From Armatimonadota bacterium (GTDB taxonomy: Bacteria; Sysuimicrobiota; Sysuimicrobiia; Sysuimicrobiales; VGFF01): 18,571 nucleotides of DNA. Location of the stretch: the NCBI GenBank assembly GCA_016868955.1, contig VGFF01000032.1, positions 1 through 18,571 on the forward strand, written 5' to 3'. The notes beneath the pieces are model-generated. The model was given only the letters and a program-made list of their open reading frames with translations. It did not search any database and was not told where the DNA came from. A program made the translations under genes and the position numbers. Position 1 is the stretch's first letter; every line of letters begins with the position of its first letter. Below are positions 7,975-14,319 of this stretch, piece after piece.

Positions 7975-8726
7975 GGACCAACCCCCTTGTGCGCCGGCGT
8001 CGGCCGGCTACGTGCCAGTTTGTCTGCGGTCCCTTTGCGCGTGCGAACGTGGCGTTCTAGGGCGGATCGAACCGACTCGAGGTGCGCTTTCATCAAGATA
8101 CGGGCGGCGTCGGGGTCGCGGCGGGCGACCGCGTCGCAGATCGCTTCATGGCCTTCCACGTCGTCGAGGCGCGGCTTCGGCCCGCATTTCGCGTAGAAGC
8201 GGACGATCCACTGCACTAACGGCAGCAGCGGGCGGTTGTGCGCGGCTTGGCAGAGCGCGATGTGGAACTGCAGATCGGACGGCGGACGGTTCGTGCCGGC
8301 GATCTGCTGCCGGAACGCTTCGACGTGACGGCGCAGTCGCGCCATGTCATCGGCGGTGGCGCGGATCGCGGCGAGCGCCGCGATCTCCGGCTCCAGCAGC
8401 AGACGGACTTCCAACAGCTCGCGCGCGGTCTCGGCGCGCGGCTCGAACGACAGCACGCGGTCGGCGTTCTGCCATAACGCGGGGCCTTGATCGGTGACGT
8501 AGATGCCGGATCCGTGACGGATGTCGATGAGGCCGAGCGCTTCCAGCCCGCGCAGCGCTTCGCGCAACGACGTGCGGCTGACGCCGAGCGCTTCCAGCAG
8601 ATCGCGTTCGGAGGGCAGGCGCGCACCCGCGGGATACGCGCCGGAGACGATCAGCTCCGCGAGCTGGTCCTGAACCTCGCGGGCCACCTTGCGGCTGGAG
8701 ATCGGTCGTATGGGCAGCGCCGCCAA
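7971..8726 (-). CDS. GntR-family transcriptional regulator, FadR/FCD type
   Basis: A 251-residue regulator. Residues 12-78 form the GntR winged helix: LPSERDLLEALGVSRTSLRE is the helix-turn-helix and the wing ends in HGSGIYV. Residues about 100-220 form an FCD ligand-binding domain with the likely metal ligands Asp151 and His155 (DLQFH), His193 (EGHEAI) and His215 (KAHLESV). The start is a TTG at 8726, chosen because a GGAGG (8732-8736) lies 5 bases upstream and no ATG or GTG is better placed. The gene opens the peptide-transport/TldDE block and overlaps the binding-protein gene by 4 bp. A perfect match to the family operator lies just upstream (8742-8752), so autoregulation and control of the whole block are likely. 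FCD regulators often answer to small carboxylates or amino-acid-derived ligands. Confidence 0.93.
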   Translation of the reverse strand: MAALPIRPISSRKVAREVQDQLAELIVSGAYPAGARLPSERDLLEALGVSRTSLREALRGLEALGLIDIRHGSGIYVTDQGPALWQNADRVLSFEPRAETARELLEVRLLLEPEIAALAAIRATADDMARLRRHVEAFRQQIAGTNRPPSDLQFHIALCQAAHNRPLLPLVQWIVRFYAKCGPKPRLDDVEGHEAICDAVARRDPDAARILMKAHLESVRSALERHVRTRKGTADKLARSRPTPAHKGVGP

Positions 8727-8731
8727 GCGCG

Positions 8732-8736
8732 CCTCC
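8732..8736 (-). promoter_or_regulatory. Ribosome binding site fixing the TTG start of the GntR gene
   Basis: The minus strand reads GGAGG here, followed by five bases (CGCGC) and then the TTG at 8726. The spacing is ideal and is the main reason for preferring this rare start codon. Confidence 0.75.
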
Positions 8737-8741
8737 GAAAG

Positions 8742-8752
8742 TGGTATGACGA
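8742..8752. promoter_or_regulatory. Predicted FadR-type GntR operator
   Basis: The plus strand reads TGGTATGACGA, a full match to the TNGTNNNACNA consensus of FadR-subfamily GntR operators. It lies 15 bases upstream of the gntR start codon. It also lies just downstream of an extended -10 element, so a bound repressor would cover the likely transcription start. The match is seen in the sequence; binding is inferred. Confidence 0.6.
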
Positions 8753-8757
8753 CAGAC

Positions 8758-9729
8758 CTATGATAACACCCGTGCCGGATCGGTATTGGCGCCGCAGACG
8801 AGCACGCCGACCCGCTCCTCGGGCGCCGGCTTGTAGGCGCCGGAGAGCAACGCCGCGAACGCCGCGCTGCCGCCGGGCTCGGCGACGAGCCGCGTCGCGT
8901 CCCACAGTCCGCGGACGCCGGCGCGGATCGCGTCGTCGTCGACGAGCACGACGTGGTCGAGGTACACTTTCGCGACGTCGAACGCGCGGTCGCCGACGCG
9001 CGAGGCGCCGAGCGAGTCGCTGGCGATGCTCTTGTTCGATCCGCCGATGTCGACCGGCGCGCCCGCTTCCAGCGCGCGCGCCAGCGACGGCGAGTCGACC
9101 GGCTCGACGCCGACGACGCGCACGCGCCGCTCGAACCACGCCGCCATGCCGCCGATCAGGCCGCCGCCGCCGACGGCGACGAGCACGGTGTCCAGCCCCG
9201 GATCTTGCGTCTGCATCTCGCGCGCGACGGTGCCCTGCCCCGCCATCACTTCCGGTTGGTTGAACGCGTGGATCATCCGCGCGCCGGTCTCGGCGGCGCG
9301 CGCGTCCGCCGCCGCCGCCGTTTCGCTGAAGTGCTTGCCGGTGACGGTGACGAGGGCACCATAGCTCTTGAGTCGCTCGATCTTCACGGCGGGAGCGATC
9401 TCGGGCACGAAGATCTCGGCGCGATGCCCGAGCGCGCGCGCCGCGAACGCGACGCCGGCGCCGTGGTTGCCGCCCGAGGCCGCGATGACGCCGGCGTCCG
9501 GCACTGGTTTGCTCAACAACGCGTTGAACGCGCCGCGGGCCTTGAACGAGCCCGTGTGCTGCAAGTGCTCGAGCTTCAGCGTGATCCGCGCGTCGACGCC
9601 GAACGCGCCAGGCTCGAGGAACAGCACCGGGGTCAGACGCAAATACGGCGCGATCCGCTGCGCCGCCGCCTCGACGTCGGCACGCGTGACGGGGAGCTGG
9701 GACGAAGATGTGCGGGTTTCGGTCTGCAT
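8758..9729 (-). CDS. Threonine/serine dehydratase-like PLP enzyme
   Basis: A 323-residue fold-type II PLP enzyme of the Trp-synthase-beta family. The Schiff-base lysine is Lys63 in HTGSFKARGAFNAL. The substrate-carboxylate loop is SGGNHG (85-90) and the phosphate-binding GGGGLIGG loop follows LVAV. The C-terminal EPGGSAA motif is also as expected. Members deaminate L-threonine or L-serine to 2-oxobutyrate or pyruvate plus ammonia in the cytoplasm. The SGGNHG form rather than SAGNHAQ is common among broad-specificity dehydratases, including ectoine-catabolism EutB-like proteins. There is no C-terminal ACT regulatory domain, which points to a catabolic rather than a biosynthetic role. The ATG at 9729 has an AAGGAG about 12 bases upstream, a long spacing. 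It follows the DUF6282-like gene by 16 bp and precedes gntR by 31 bp. Confidence 0.88.
   Translation of the reverse strand: MQTETRTSSSQLPVTRADVEAAAQRIAPYLRLTPVLFLEPGAFGVDARITLKLEHLQHTGSFKARGAFNALLSKPVPDAGVIAASGGNHGAGVAFAARALGHRAEIFVPEIAPAVKIERLKSYGALVTVTGKHFSETAAAADARAAETGARMIHAFNQPEVMAGQGTVAREMQTQDPGLDTVLVAVGGGGLIGGMAAWFERRVRVVGVEPVDSPSLARALEAGAPVDIGGSNKSIASDSLGASRVGDRAFDVAKVYLDHVVLVDDDAIRAGVRGLWDATRLVAEPGGSAAFAALLSGAYKPAPEERVGVLVCGANTDPARVLS
8760..8768 (-). promoter_or_regulatory. Candidate extended -10 promoter element for the GntR-TldDE-Dpp block
   Basis: The minus strand reads TGTTATCAT: TATCAT matches TATAAT at five of six positions and is preceded by TGn, the extended -10 form that can work without a good -35 box. 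I see no convincing -35 about 17 bases upstream (CAATAC). Transcription would start near 8753, at the operator. The element overlaps the stop codon of the dehydratase gene, so the block may also be read through from upstream. Confidence 0.45.
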
Positions 9730-9745
9730 GCGAAGAGGATACTCC

Positions 9746-10714
9746 TTAGAGGCCCAACAGCCGCGCCGGGTTTTCGCTCGTCATGATGCGGATGTCGTCG
9801 TTCGGAAAGCCGAAGTCCAACAGGCACGCGATGAACTGACGCAACCCCTCGACCGGCGTGGACAGAGAATGAACGCCGAAGTCGCTGGACAGGATCGCGC
9901 GGTCGACGCCGATCGAACGGATGGCCTCGGGCACGTCGAGGATCGCCGCCGCGTTCGCCGGCCGCCGCTGATCCATCCAGGACCTTTCCACATAGTAATG
10001 AGTCTTGGGAATGTACGCGGTGTGGGTGTACCCGCTGAAGCAGATTTCCAGGTACGCGCCGAGCGCGACCGCCTCGGCCCGCTGGGCGGCGGTCATCTCG
10101 CGCGTGATGTCGCCGGCGACGAGCAGCCGCGACACGCCGTGGTCGCGCGCGAAGCGCAGCAGGCGCAGCGCTTCCTCCGGCGAGACGTGCCCCGTGTTCA
10201 GAAACACGTCGGGATGGCGCGCGATCTCCTCGAGGATGCCATCCAGCGCCGGCCCCGGCCGTTCCTCGGGAATGCGGATCGCGCGCGCCAACTCCTCGGA
10301 CGCGAAGATCGGATCCAGCTCCGCGAGCGTGACGAAGCGCCCGTCGACCCAGCGCCCTTCCTGGGACGCGACGTGGTGCGTCGAGTGGGCGCCGAAGCTG
10401 ATGAACTTCGCGCCGTCGCCGTAGGCGAGCGCGTTGCGCACCGCCCGCAAATTCAAGCCGCCGTACATCGTGTTGAGGATGAGGCCGCCGAACACTTCGA
10501 TGCCCGGCACGTGGCGCCGCACGAGCCACGCCACGCCGGCGCTGTTCTCGAAGACGTCCATCAACACGATCGCGCGCAGCCCCGCGTCGCGCGCTTCCGT
10601 CGCCGCTTCGATGGGATCGACGCGTCGCGGGCTCGTCAGGAGGTGCGGCCCGGCGTGGACGTGGAGGTCGATCGCGCCCCGCAGCAGCGACGACGACGAT
10701 TCGTGCGTCGTCAA
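9746..10714 (-). CDS. DUF6282-like metal-dependent hydrolase (amidohydrolase/PHP-like TIM barrel)
   Basis: A 322-residue protein that starts, after a short polar tail, with GAIDLHVHAGP, an HxH metal motif at His18/His20. Other candidate ligands are His110 or His113/His114 (FGAHSTHH), His176 (NTGHVSPEEAL) and Asp278 (SSDFGVHS). The C-terminus ends SENPARLLGL, the usual last helix of amidohydrolase-type barrels. The overall pattern resembles the DUF6282 family, whose substrate is not established. I start it at a TTG at 10714 because that codon overlaps the stop of the ALDH gene (TTGA) and has a GGAAG 4 bases upstream. The longer upstream reading lies inside the ALDH gene and is basic and low-complexity. 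Coupling to an amino-acid semialdehyde dehydrogenase suggests hydrolysis of an amide, lactam or related intermediate, but this is inference. Confidence 0.78.
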   Translation of the reverse strand: MTTHESSSSLLRGAIDLHVHAGPHLLTSPRRVDPIEAATEARDAGLRAIVLMDVFENSAGVAWLVRRHVPGIEVFGGLILNTMYGGLNLRAVRNALAYGDGAKFISFGAHSTHHVASQEGRWVDGRFVTLAELDPIFASEELARAIRIPEERPGPALDGILEEIARHPDVFLNTGHVSPEEALRLLRFARDHGVSRLLVAGDITREMTAAQRAEAVALGAYLEICFSGYTHTAYIPKTHYYVERSWMDQRRPANAAAILDVPEAIRSIGVDRAILSSDFGVHSLSTPVEGLRQFIACLLDFGFPNDDIRIMTSENPARLLGL

Positions 10715-12258
10715 AGGACTTCCGAGACCGACTTCGCCTGCAGGAAGTGACGCAGGTAGTCGGGCCCGCCGCTCTTCGCGTTCGTGCCGGAGAGCTTGTA
10801 GCCGCCGAACGGATGGATCCCCATGAACGCGCCCGTGCACTTGCGGTTGAAGTACAGGTTGCCGACGTCGAAGTCGGCGCGGGCGCGCTCCAGGTGCGTG
10901 CGGTTGCGCGAGTAGACCGACCCGGTCAAGCCGAACTCCGTGTCGTTGGCGATGCGCATCGCGTCGTCGAACGAATCGGCGCGGATGAACGCGACGACGG
11001 GCCCGAAGATCTCCTCTTGCGCGATGCGCGCCTGCGGGTCGACGTCGGCGAAGACCGTCGGCTGGATGAACCAGCCTTCGCCGGCGCCGGGCTCGCCGCC
11101 GAGCCTCAATCTGCCCTCGCGCTTGCCAATGCCGATGTAGCTGAGGATGCGCTCGTGCGCGACGCCGTCGATGACCGCGCCGACCTGGTTCTCGAACGCC
11201 TCCGGCGGGCCGACCGACAGTGTCTCAGCGCGCTTGACCACGCCGGTGAGCACGTGGTCATAGACGTCGCGGTGCACGATCGCGCGCGAGCAGGCCGAGC
11301 ACTTCTGTCCTTGGTAGCCGAACGCCGCCGTCACGATGCCGCCGATCGCGGCGTCGACGTCGGACTCCGCGTCGACGACGATCGCGTCCTTGCCGCCCAT
11401 CTCGGCGACGACGCGCTTGAGCCAGCGCTGGCCCGGCTGCACCTTCGATGCGGCCTCGTAGACCTTGATGCCGACGTCCTTGGAGCCGGTGAAGTTCACG
11501 AACTGGATCGCCGGGTGGCTCACGAGGTAAGCGCCAAGGTCGGCGCCGCCCGGCAGATAGTTGATCACGCCGTCGGGGATGCCCGCATCCCGCACCATGT
11601 CCATGAAGATCGCGCCGATGATCGGCGTGCGCGGCGACGGCTTGATGACGACGGTGTTGCCGCAGACGGCGCCTGCCAGCGCCGGACCGGCCATGATCGC
11701 GAGAGGGAAGTTCCACGGCGGGATGATGACGCCGACACCGAGCGGCAGATAGTGCAGCTCGTTGTCCTCGGTCGGGATGCGCGTCAGCGGCTGCGGCCCG
11801 GAAAGGCGGCGCATGTCGCGCGCGTAGTACTCGATCATGTCGATCGCCTCGGCGACTTCGCCGTCGGCTTCGTCCCACTGCTTGCCGCCCTCGTAGACCA
11901 TCAACGCCGACAGGTCGAGGCGGCGCCGCCGCATCATCGCGGAGACGCGCAGCAGGCACGTGGCGCGCGCTTCCGCGGGAACGCGCCGCCAGCTGGCGAA
12001 CGCGCGCGTCGCGGCCGCGATCGCGGCGTCGGCGTCGGCGGTGGACGCTTCCGCGACGCGACCGACGACCTGGCTCGGCTTCGCCGGATCGGACGAATTG
12101 ATAAACGCGCCCGTGAACCGCGTCTGCCCGTCGATCGTGATCGGATACTCGCGGACGAACGTGGACCGGGCGCGCGCCAGCGCGGCGGTCATCGCTTGAT
12201 GGGTGGTCGGGTTGGTGAAGTCCAGCGTCGGTTCGTTCTGAAATGGCGGTACGCCCAT
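10711..12258 (-). CDS. rocA: L-glutamate gamma-semialdehyde (1-pyrroline-5-carboxylate) dehydrogenase
   Basis: A 515-residue NAD(P)-dependent aldehyde dehydrogenase, the same length as Bacillus RocA. It oxidises glutamate gamma-semialdehyde (in equilibrium with P5C) to glutamate, the last step of proline and arginine/ornithine breakdown. Visible residues are Asn183 in IIPPWNFPLAI, Lys206 in VIKPS, the general base Glu286 in EMGGKDAIVVD and the nucleophile Cys320 in GYQGQKCSACSR. The QKCSACSR form and the long N-terminus (NEPTLDFTNPTT) are typical of the RocA/PruA subgroup rather than of generic ALDHs. The start is the ATG at 12258, 6 bases after AAAGGAG. The frame is open further up to an ATG at 12354, but that extension is not family-like. 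No proline dehydrogenase or ornithine aminotransferase is in the window to supply the substrate. Confidence 0.9.
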   Translation of the reverse strand: MGVPPFQNEPTLDFTNPTTHQAMTAALARARSTFVREYPITIDGQTRFTGAFINSSDPAKPSQVVGRVAEASTADADAAIAAATRAFASWRRVPAEARATCLLRVSAMMRRRRLDLSALMVYEGGKQWDEADGEVAEAIDMIEYYARDMRRLSGPQPLTRIPTEDNELHYLPLGVGVIIPPWNFPLAIMAGPALAGAVCGNTVVIKPSPRTPIIGAIFMDMVRDAGIPDGVINYLPGGADLGAYLVSHPAIQFVNFTGSKDVGIKVYEAASKVQPGQRWLKRVVAEMGGKDAIVVDAESDVDAAIGGIVTAAFGYQGQKCSACSRAIVHRDVYDHVLTGVVKRAETLSVGPPEAFENQVGAVIDGVAHERILSYIGIGKREGRLRLGGEPGAGEGWFIQPTVFADVDPQARIAQEEIFGPVVAFIRADSFDDAMRIANDTEFGLTGSVYSRNRTHLERARADFDVGNLYFNRKCTGAFMGIHPFGGYKLSGTNAKSGGPDYLRHFLQAKSVSEVL

Positions 12259-12264
12259 CGCGGT

Positions 12265-12271
12265 CTCCTTT
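12265..12271 (-). promoter_or_regulatory. Ribosome binding site fixing the rocA start
   Basis: The minus strand reads AAAGGAG, 6 bases before the ATG at 12258. A second, equally good AAGGAGG lies at 12309-12315 with no ATG after it, so the site given here decides the start. Confidence 0.7.
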
Positions 12272-12386
12272 GAAGCGGTTTCGTCCGCGTCACGGTGGAG
12301 CAGCGGTTCCTCCTTACATCTTGGCAGAAGTAAACCGCGGGAAAAACGGAGCATGGGCGGGCATTTGACGCGGTCGCCGCACGGGC

Positions 12387-12989
12387 TCAGGTAATCGTCG
12401 CCAAGCTCTCCCTCGACAACCGGATGTGCGCGCGCATCGCGGCTTCCGCCGCGGCGGCGTCGCGGCGGGCCAGCGCGTCGAGGATCGCGAGCAGCTCGTC
12501 GCGGTTGCCGCGCGGACGGACTTCGATGCCGGCATAGCGCATGCGCTGCGCCTGTTCGTTCATGGCGCCGACGAGCGCCGACAGCTTCGGCAGACCGGCC
12601 GCCCGCAAGATCGCGGTGTGAATCTCGGCATCGACGGCGGCCATCCGCTCGACGTGAAGGCGGCCGCCGACGTCGACGGCGGCAAGCTGGTTTCGCAGCC
12701 GTTCGATGGTCGCCGGCGCGATGCGCTGCGCCGCCATCGCCGCCGCCGCTCCCTCCAGCAGCTCGCGGATCAGGTAGATCTCGACGACGTCGTCCAGCGA
12801 CACGGGCGTGACGAACGCGCCCTTGTGCGGCGCGACCCAGACGTACCCCTCGCGCTCGAGCCGGCGGATGGCCTCGCGGATTGGCGTACGGCTCACGCCC
12901 AGACGCTGCGCCAGCGCGACTTCGCTCAGCGGCGCCAGCGGCTTGAGTCGGAACGCGAGGATCTCCGACTTGATGCGCTCATAGGCCAC
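12387..12989 (-). CDS. GntR-family transcriptional regulator, FCD type (short N-terminus)
   Basis: A 200-residue regulator. A winged helix occupies 1-62 (helix-turn-helix around SEVALAQRLGVSRTPIREAI, wing VAPHKGAFV). An FCD domain covers about 66-195, with Asp120 and His124 (VDAEIHTAI) and His188 (RAHIRLS). The central FCD histidine expected in the HxxI motif is replaced by Leu166 (ELLAIL), so metal binding may be altered. The only usable start is a GTG at 12989, without a clear Shine-Dalgarno. It begins right at the first DNA-binding helix, and the frame is open upstream to the stop at 13073-13075 (minus strand) with no standard start codon. Initiation is therefore uncertain. It lies 128 bp upstream of rocA and 75 bp after the amidohydrolase, so it may control the rocA block. 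Confidence 0.88.
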   Translation of the reverse strand: MAYERIKSEILAFRLKPLAPLSEVALAQRLGVSRTPIREAIRRLEREGYVWVAPHKGAFVTPVSLDDVVEIYLIRELLEGAAAAMAAQRIAPATIERLRNQLAAVDVGGRLHVERMAAVDAEIHTAILRAAGLPKLSALVGAMNEQAQRMRYAGIEVRPRGNRDELLAILDALARRDAAAAEAAMRAHIRLSRESLATIT

Positions 12990-13016
12990 GTTGAACGCGG
13001 TGGCGTCGGCCGCGGA

Positions 13017-13050
13017 GGCGCGGGCGGAATGAACCCGATCCGCCCGCGCC
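13017..13050 (-). terminator. Strong GC hairpin after the amidohydrolase gene (possible terminator or attenuator)
   Basis: A perfect 12-bp inverted repeat (GGCGCGGGCGGA at 13017-13028 and TCCGCCCGCGCC at 13039-13050) surrounds a 10-base loop. It begins 14 bases after the amidohydrolase stop and ends 27 bases before the GntR start. No T-run follows on the minus strand, so it is not a standard Rho-independent terminator. It could instead stabilise the 3' end of the upstream mRNA or sequester the leader of the gntR gene. Confidence 0.5.
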
Positions 13051-13064
13051 CCGTGAGATTTCGT

Positions 13065-14309
13065 TCAGACATTCGCCAACGCCGCGGGCGCTTCGACGCT
13101 CGCGAGCTTGCTGACGATGATCTTGCCGCTCTTGACGACGAGCCTCAGCTTGCGGACGTTCGTCACCGTGCGCGGATCGCCGTCGACGAGAATGCAGTCG
13201 GCGTCCTTGCCCGTTTCCAGCGTGCCGACGCGGTCGGCGACGCGGCAGATCTCGGCGTTGACGCGCGTCGCAGCCTCCAGCACCTTCATGCCGTCCATGC
13301 CGACGGACTGCAGCAGCTCCATTTCCTTGATGCCGTACTCGTGGATGTCGGGGATGTCCGATCCGATCCCGATCTTCACGCCGGCACGCAGGCACGTCAG
13401 GAAGCTCTGCTGGTGCCGTTGCTTCGCGCGCTGCGCCTTCAGCCGCCACCACTCCGGCCGCTTCGAGTCCTCGATGTACTCCGGGTGGTGCGTGACGCCG
13501 AGCGTCGGCACGAGGATGCGGTTCTCGCGCACGAGCATGTCCGCCGTCTCCTCGTCGATGATGTAGCCGTGCTCGAAGCAATCGACGCCGGCCTTGATCG
13601 CCATCTGGATCGATCGGATGCCGCCGGCGTGCGCGGCGACGGGCTTGTCGTAGTGATGCGCGACGGTCGTCGCCGCTTCCATCTCGTCGAACGTCATCTG
13701 CGGCGTGTCGACCTGTTCGCCCGGGCTGGCGATGCCGCCCGTGATCATGAGCTTGACGAGATCGGCGCCGGCCTTGATCTGGGCCCGCGCCGCCTTGCGG
13801 ATTTCGTACGGCCCGTCGGCCTCCAGGCACGACACGAGGTTGTGGCCGTGGCCGCCGGTGCTGATGATTGGCCGGCCGGCGGTGACGATGCGCGGCCCGG
13901 GAATCTGGCCGCCGTGGATTGCGCGCTTCAGCTCCAAATCGATGTGGTTATGATCGCCGACGACGCGCACTGTCGTGATGCCGGCGCACAACGCATCCCA
14001 GGCGTTTCGGAGCATGCGCAGCGCGAACCACGAGTCCGGCTCCAGCCGCGCGACGCGGTGGGCGCCGGACTCGGTGACGAAGACCTGGCTGAGGTGGACG
14101 TGCCCGTCGATCAAGCCCGGCAGCAACGAACGGCCGCCGGCGTCGATCGCGGTGACGTCGTCGCGGTTCTTCAGCGTGTCGGCGCCGAGGCTCTGATTCG
14201 TACCCACCGCTTTGATCTGGCCGTCCTCGACGAGCATCGCGCCGCCGCTCTGCGGGGCGCGTCCCGTGCAGTCGAACAGCAGGGCATTGTGGATCAACAG
14301 TTGTTTCAT
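13065..14309 (-). CDS. Amidohydrolase, prolidase/imidazolonepropionase-like
   Basis: A 414-residue binuclear metal-dependent hydrolase of the amidohydrolase superfamily (COG1228 type). A small beta domain (1-60 and about 365-414) flanks a TIM barrel. Metal-site residues are all visible: His70 and His72 (LIDGHVHL), the probable carboxylated bridging Lys186 (LVKLMITGG), His227 (VAAHAGG), His247 (FEHGYII) and Asp318 (IGIGSDIP). Carboxylated-lysine members of this group include Xaa-Pro dipeptidases and related N-acyl or peptide hydrolases, acting in the cytoplasm. No signal peptide is present. I start it at the ATG at 14309, 10 bp after the binding-protein stop; the longer upstream reading falls inside that gene. 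Position directly after a peptide-binding protein and its permeases favours a peptide or peptide-like substrate. The exact substrate is not readable. Confidence 0.9.
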   Translation of the reverse strand: MKQLLIHNALLFDCTGRAPQSGGAMLVEDGQIKAVGTNQSLGADTLKNRDDVTAIDAGGRSLLPGLIDGHVHLSQVFVTESGAHRVARLEPDSWFALRMLRNAWDALCAGITTVRVVGDHNHIDLELKRAIHGGQIPGPRIVTAGRPIISTGGHGHNLVSCLEADGPYEIRKAARAQIKAGADLVKLMITGGIASPGEQVDTPQMTFDEMEAATTVAHHYDKPVAAHAGGIRSIQMAIKAGVDCFEHGYIIDEETADMLVRENRILVPTLGVTHHPEYIEDSKRPEWWRLKAQRAKQRHQQSFLTCLRAGVKIGIGSDIPDIHEYGIKEMELLQSVGMDGMKVLEAATRVNAEICRVADRVGTLETGKDADCILVDGDPRTVTNVRKLRLVVKSGKIIVSKLASVEAPAALANV

Positions 14310-14319
14310 CGTTTCGCCG

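Noticed and set aside
8783..8788. -35 box (CAATAC on the minus strand) for the GntR promoter
   Set aside because: It matches TTGACA poorly; the extended -10 is the only supported promoter element there.
12340..12386. Terminator after the second GntR gene
   Set aside because: A TTTTT run exists on the minus strand, but the nearest stem (GCGG-CGA-CCGC) is only 4 bp and about 30 bases away from it.
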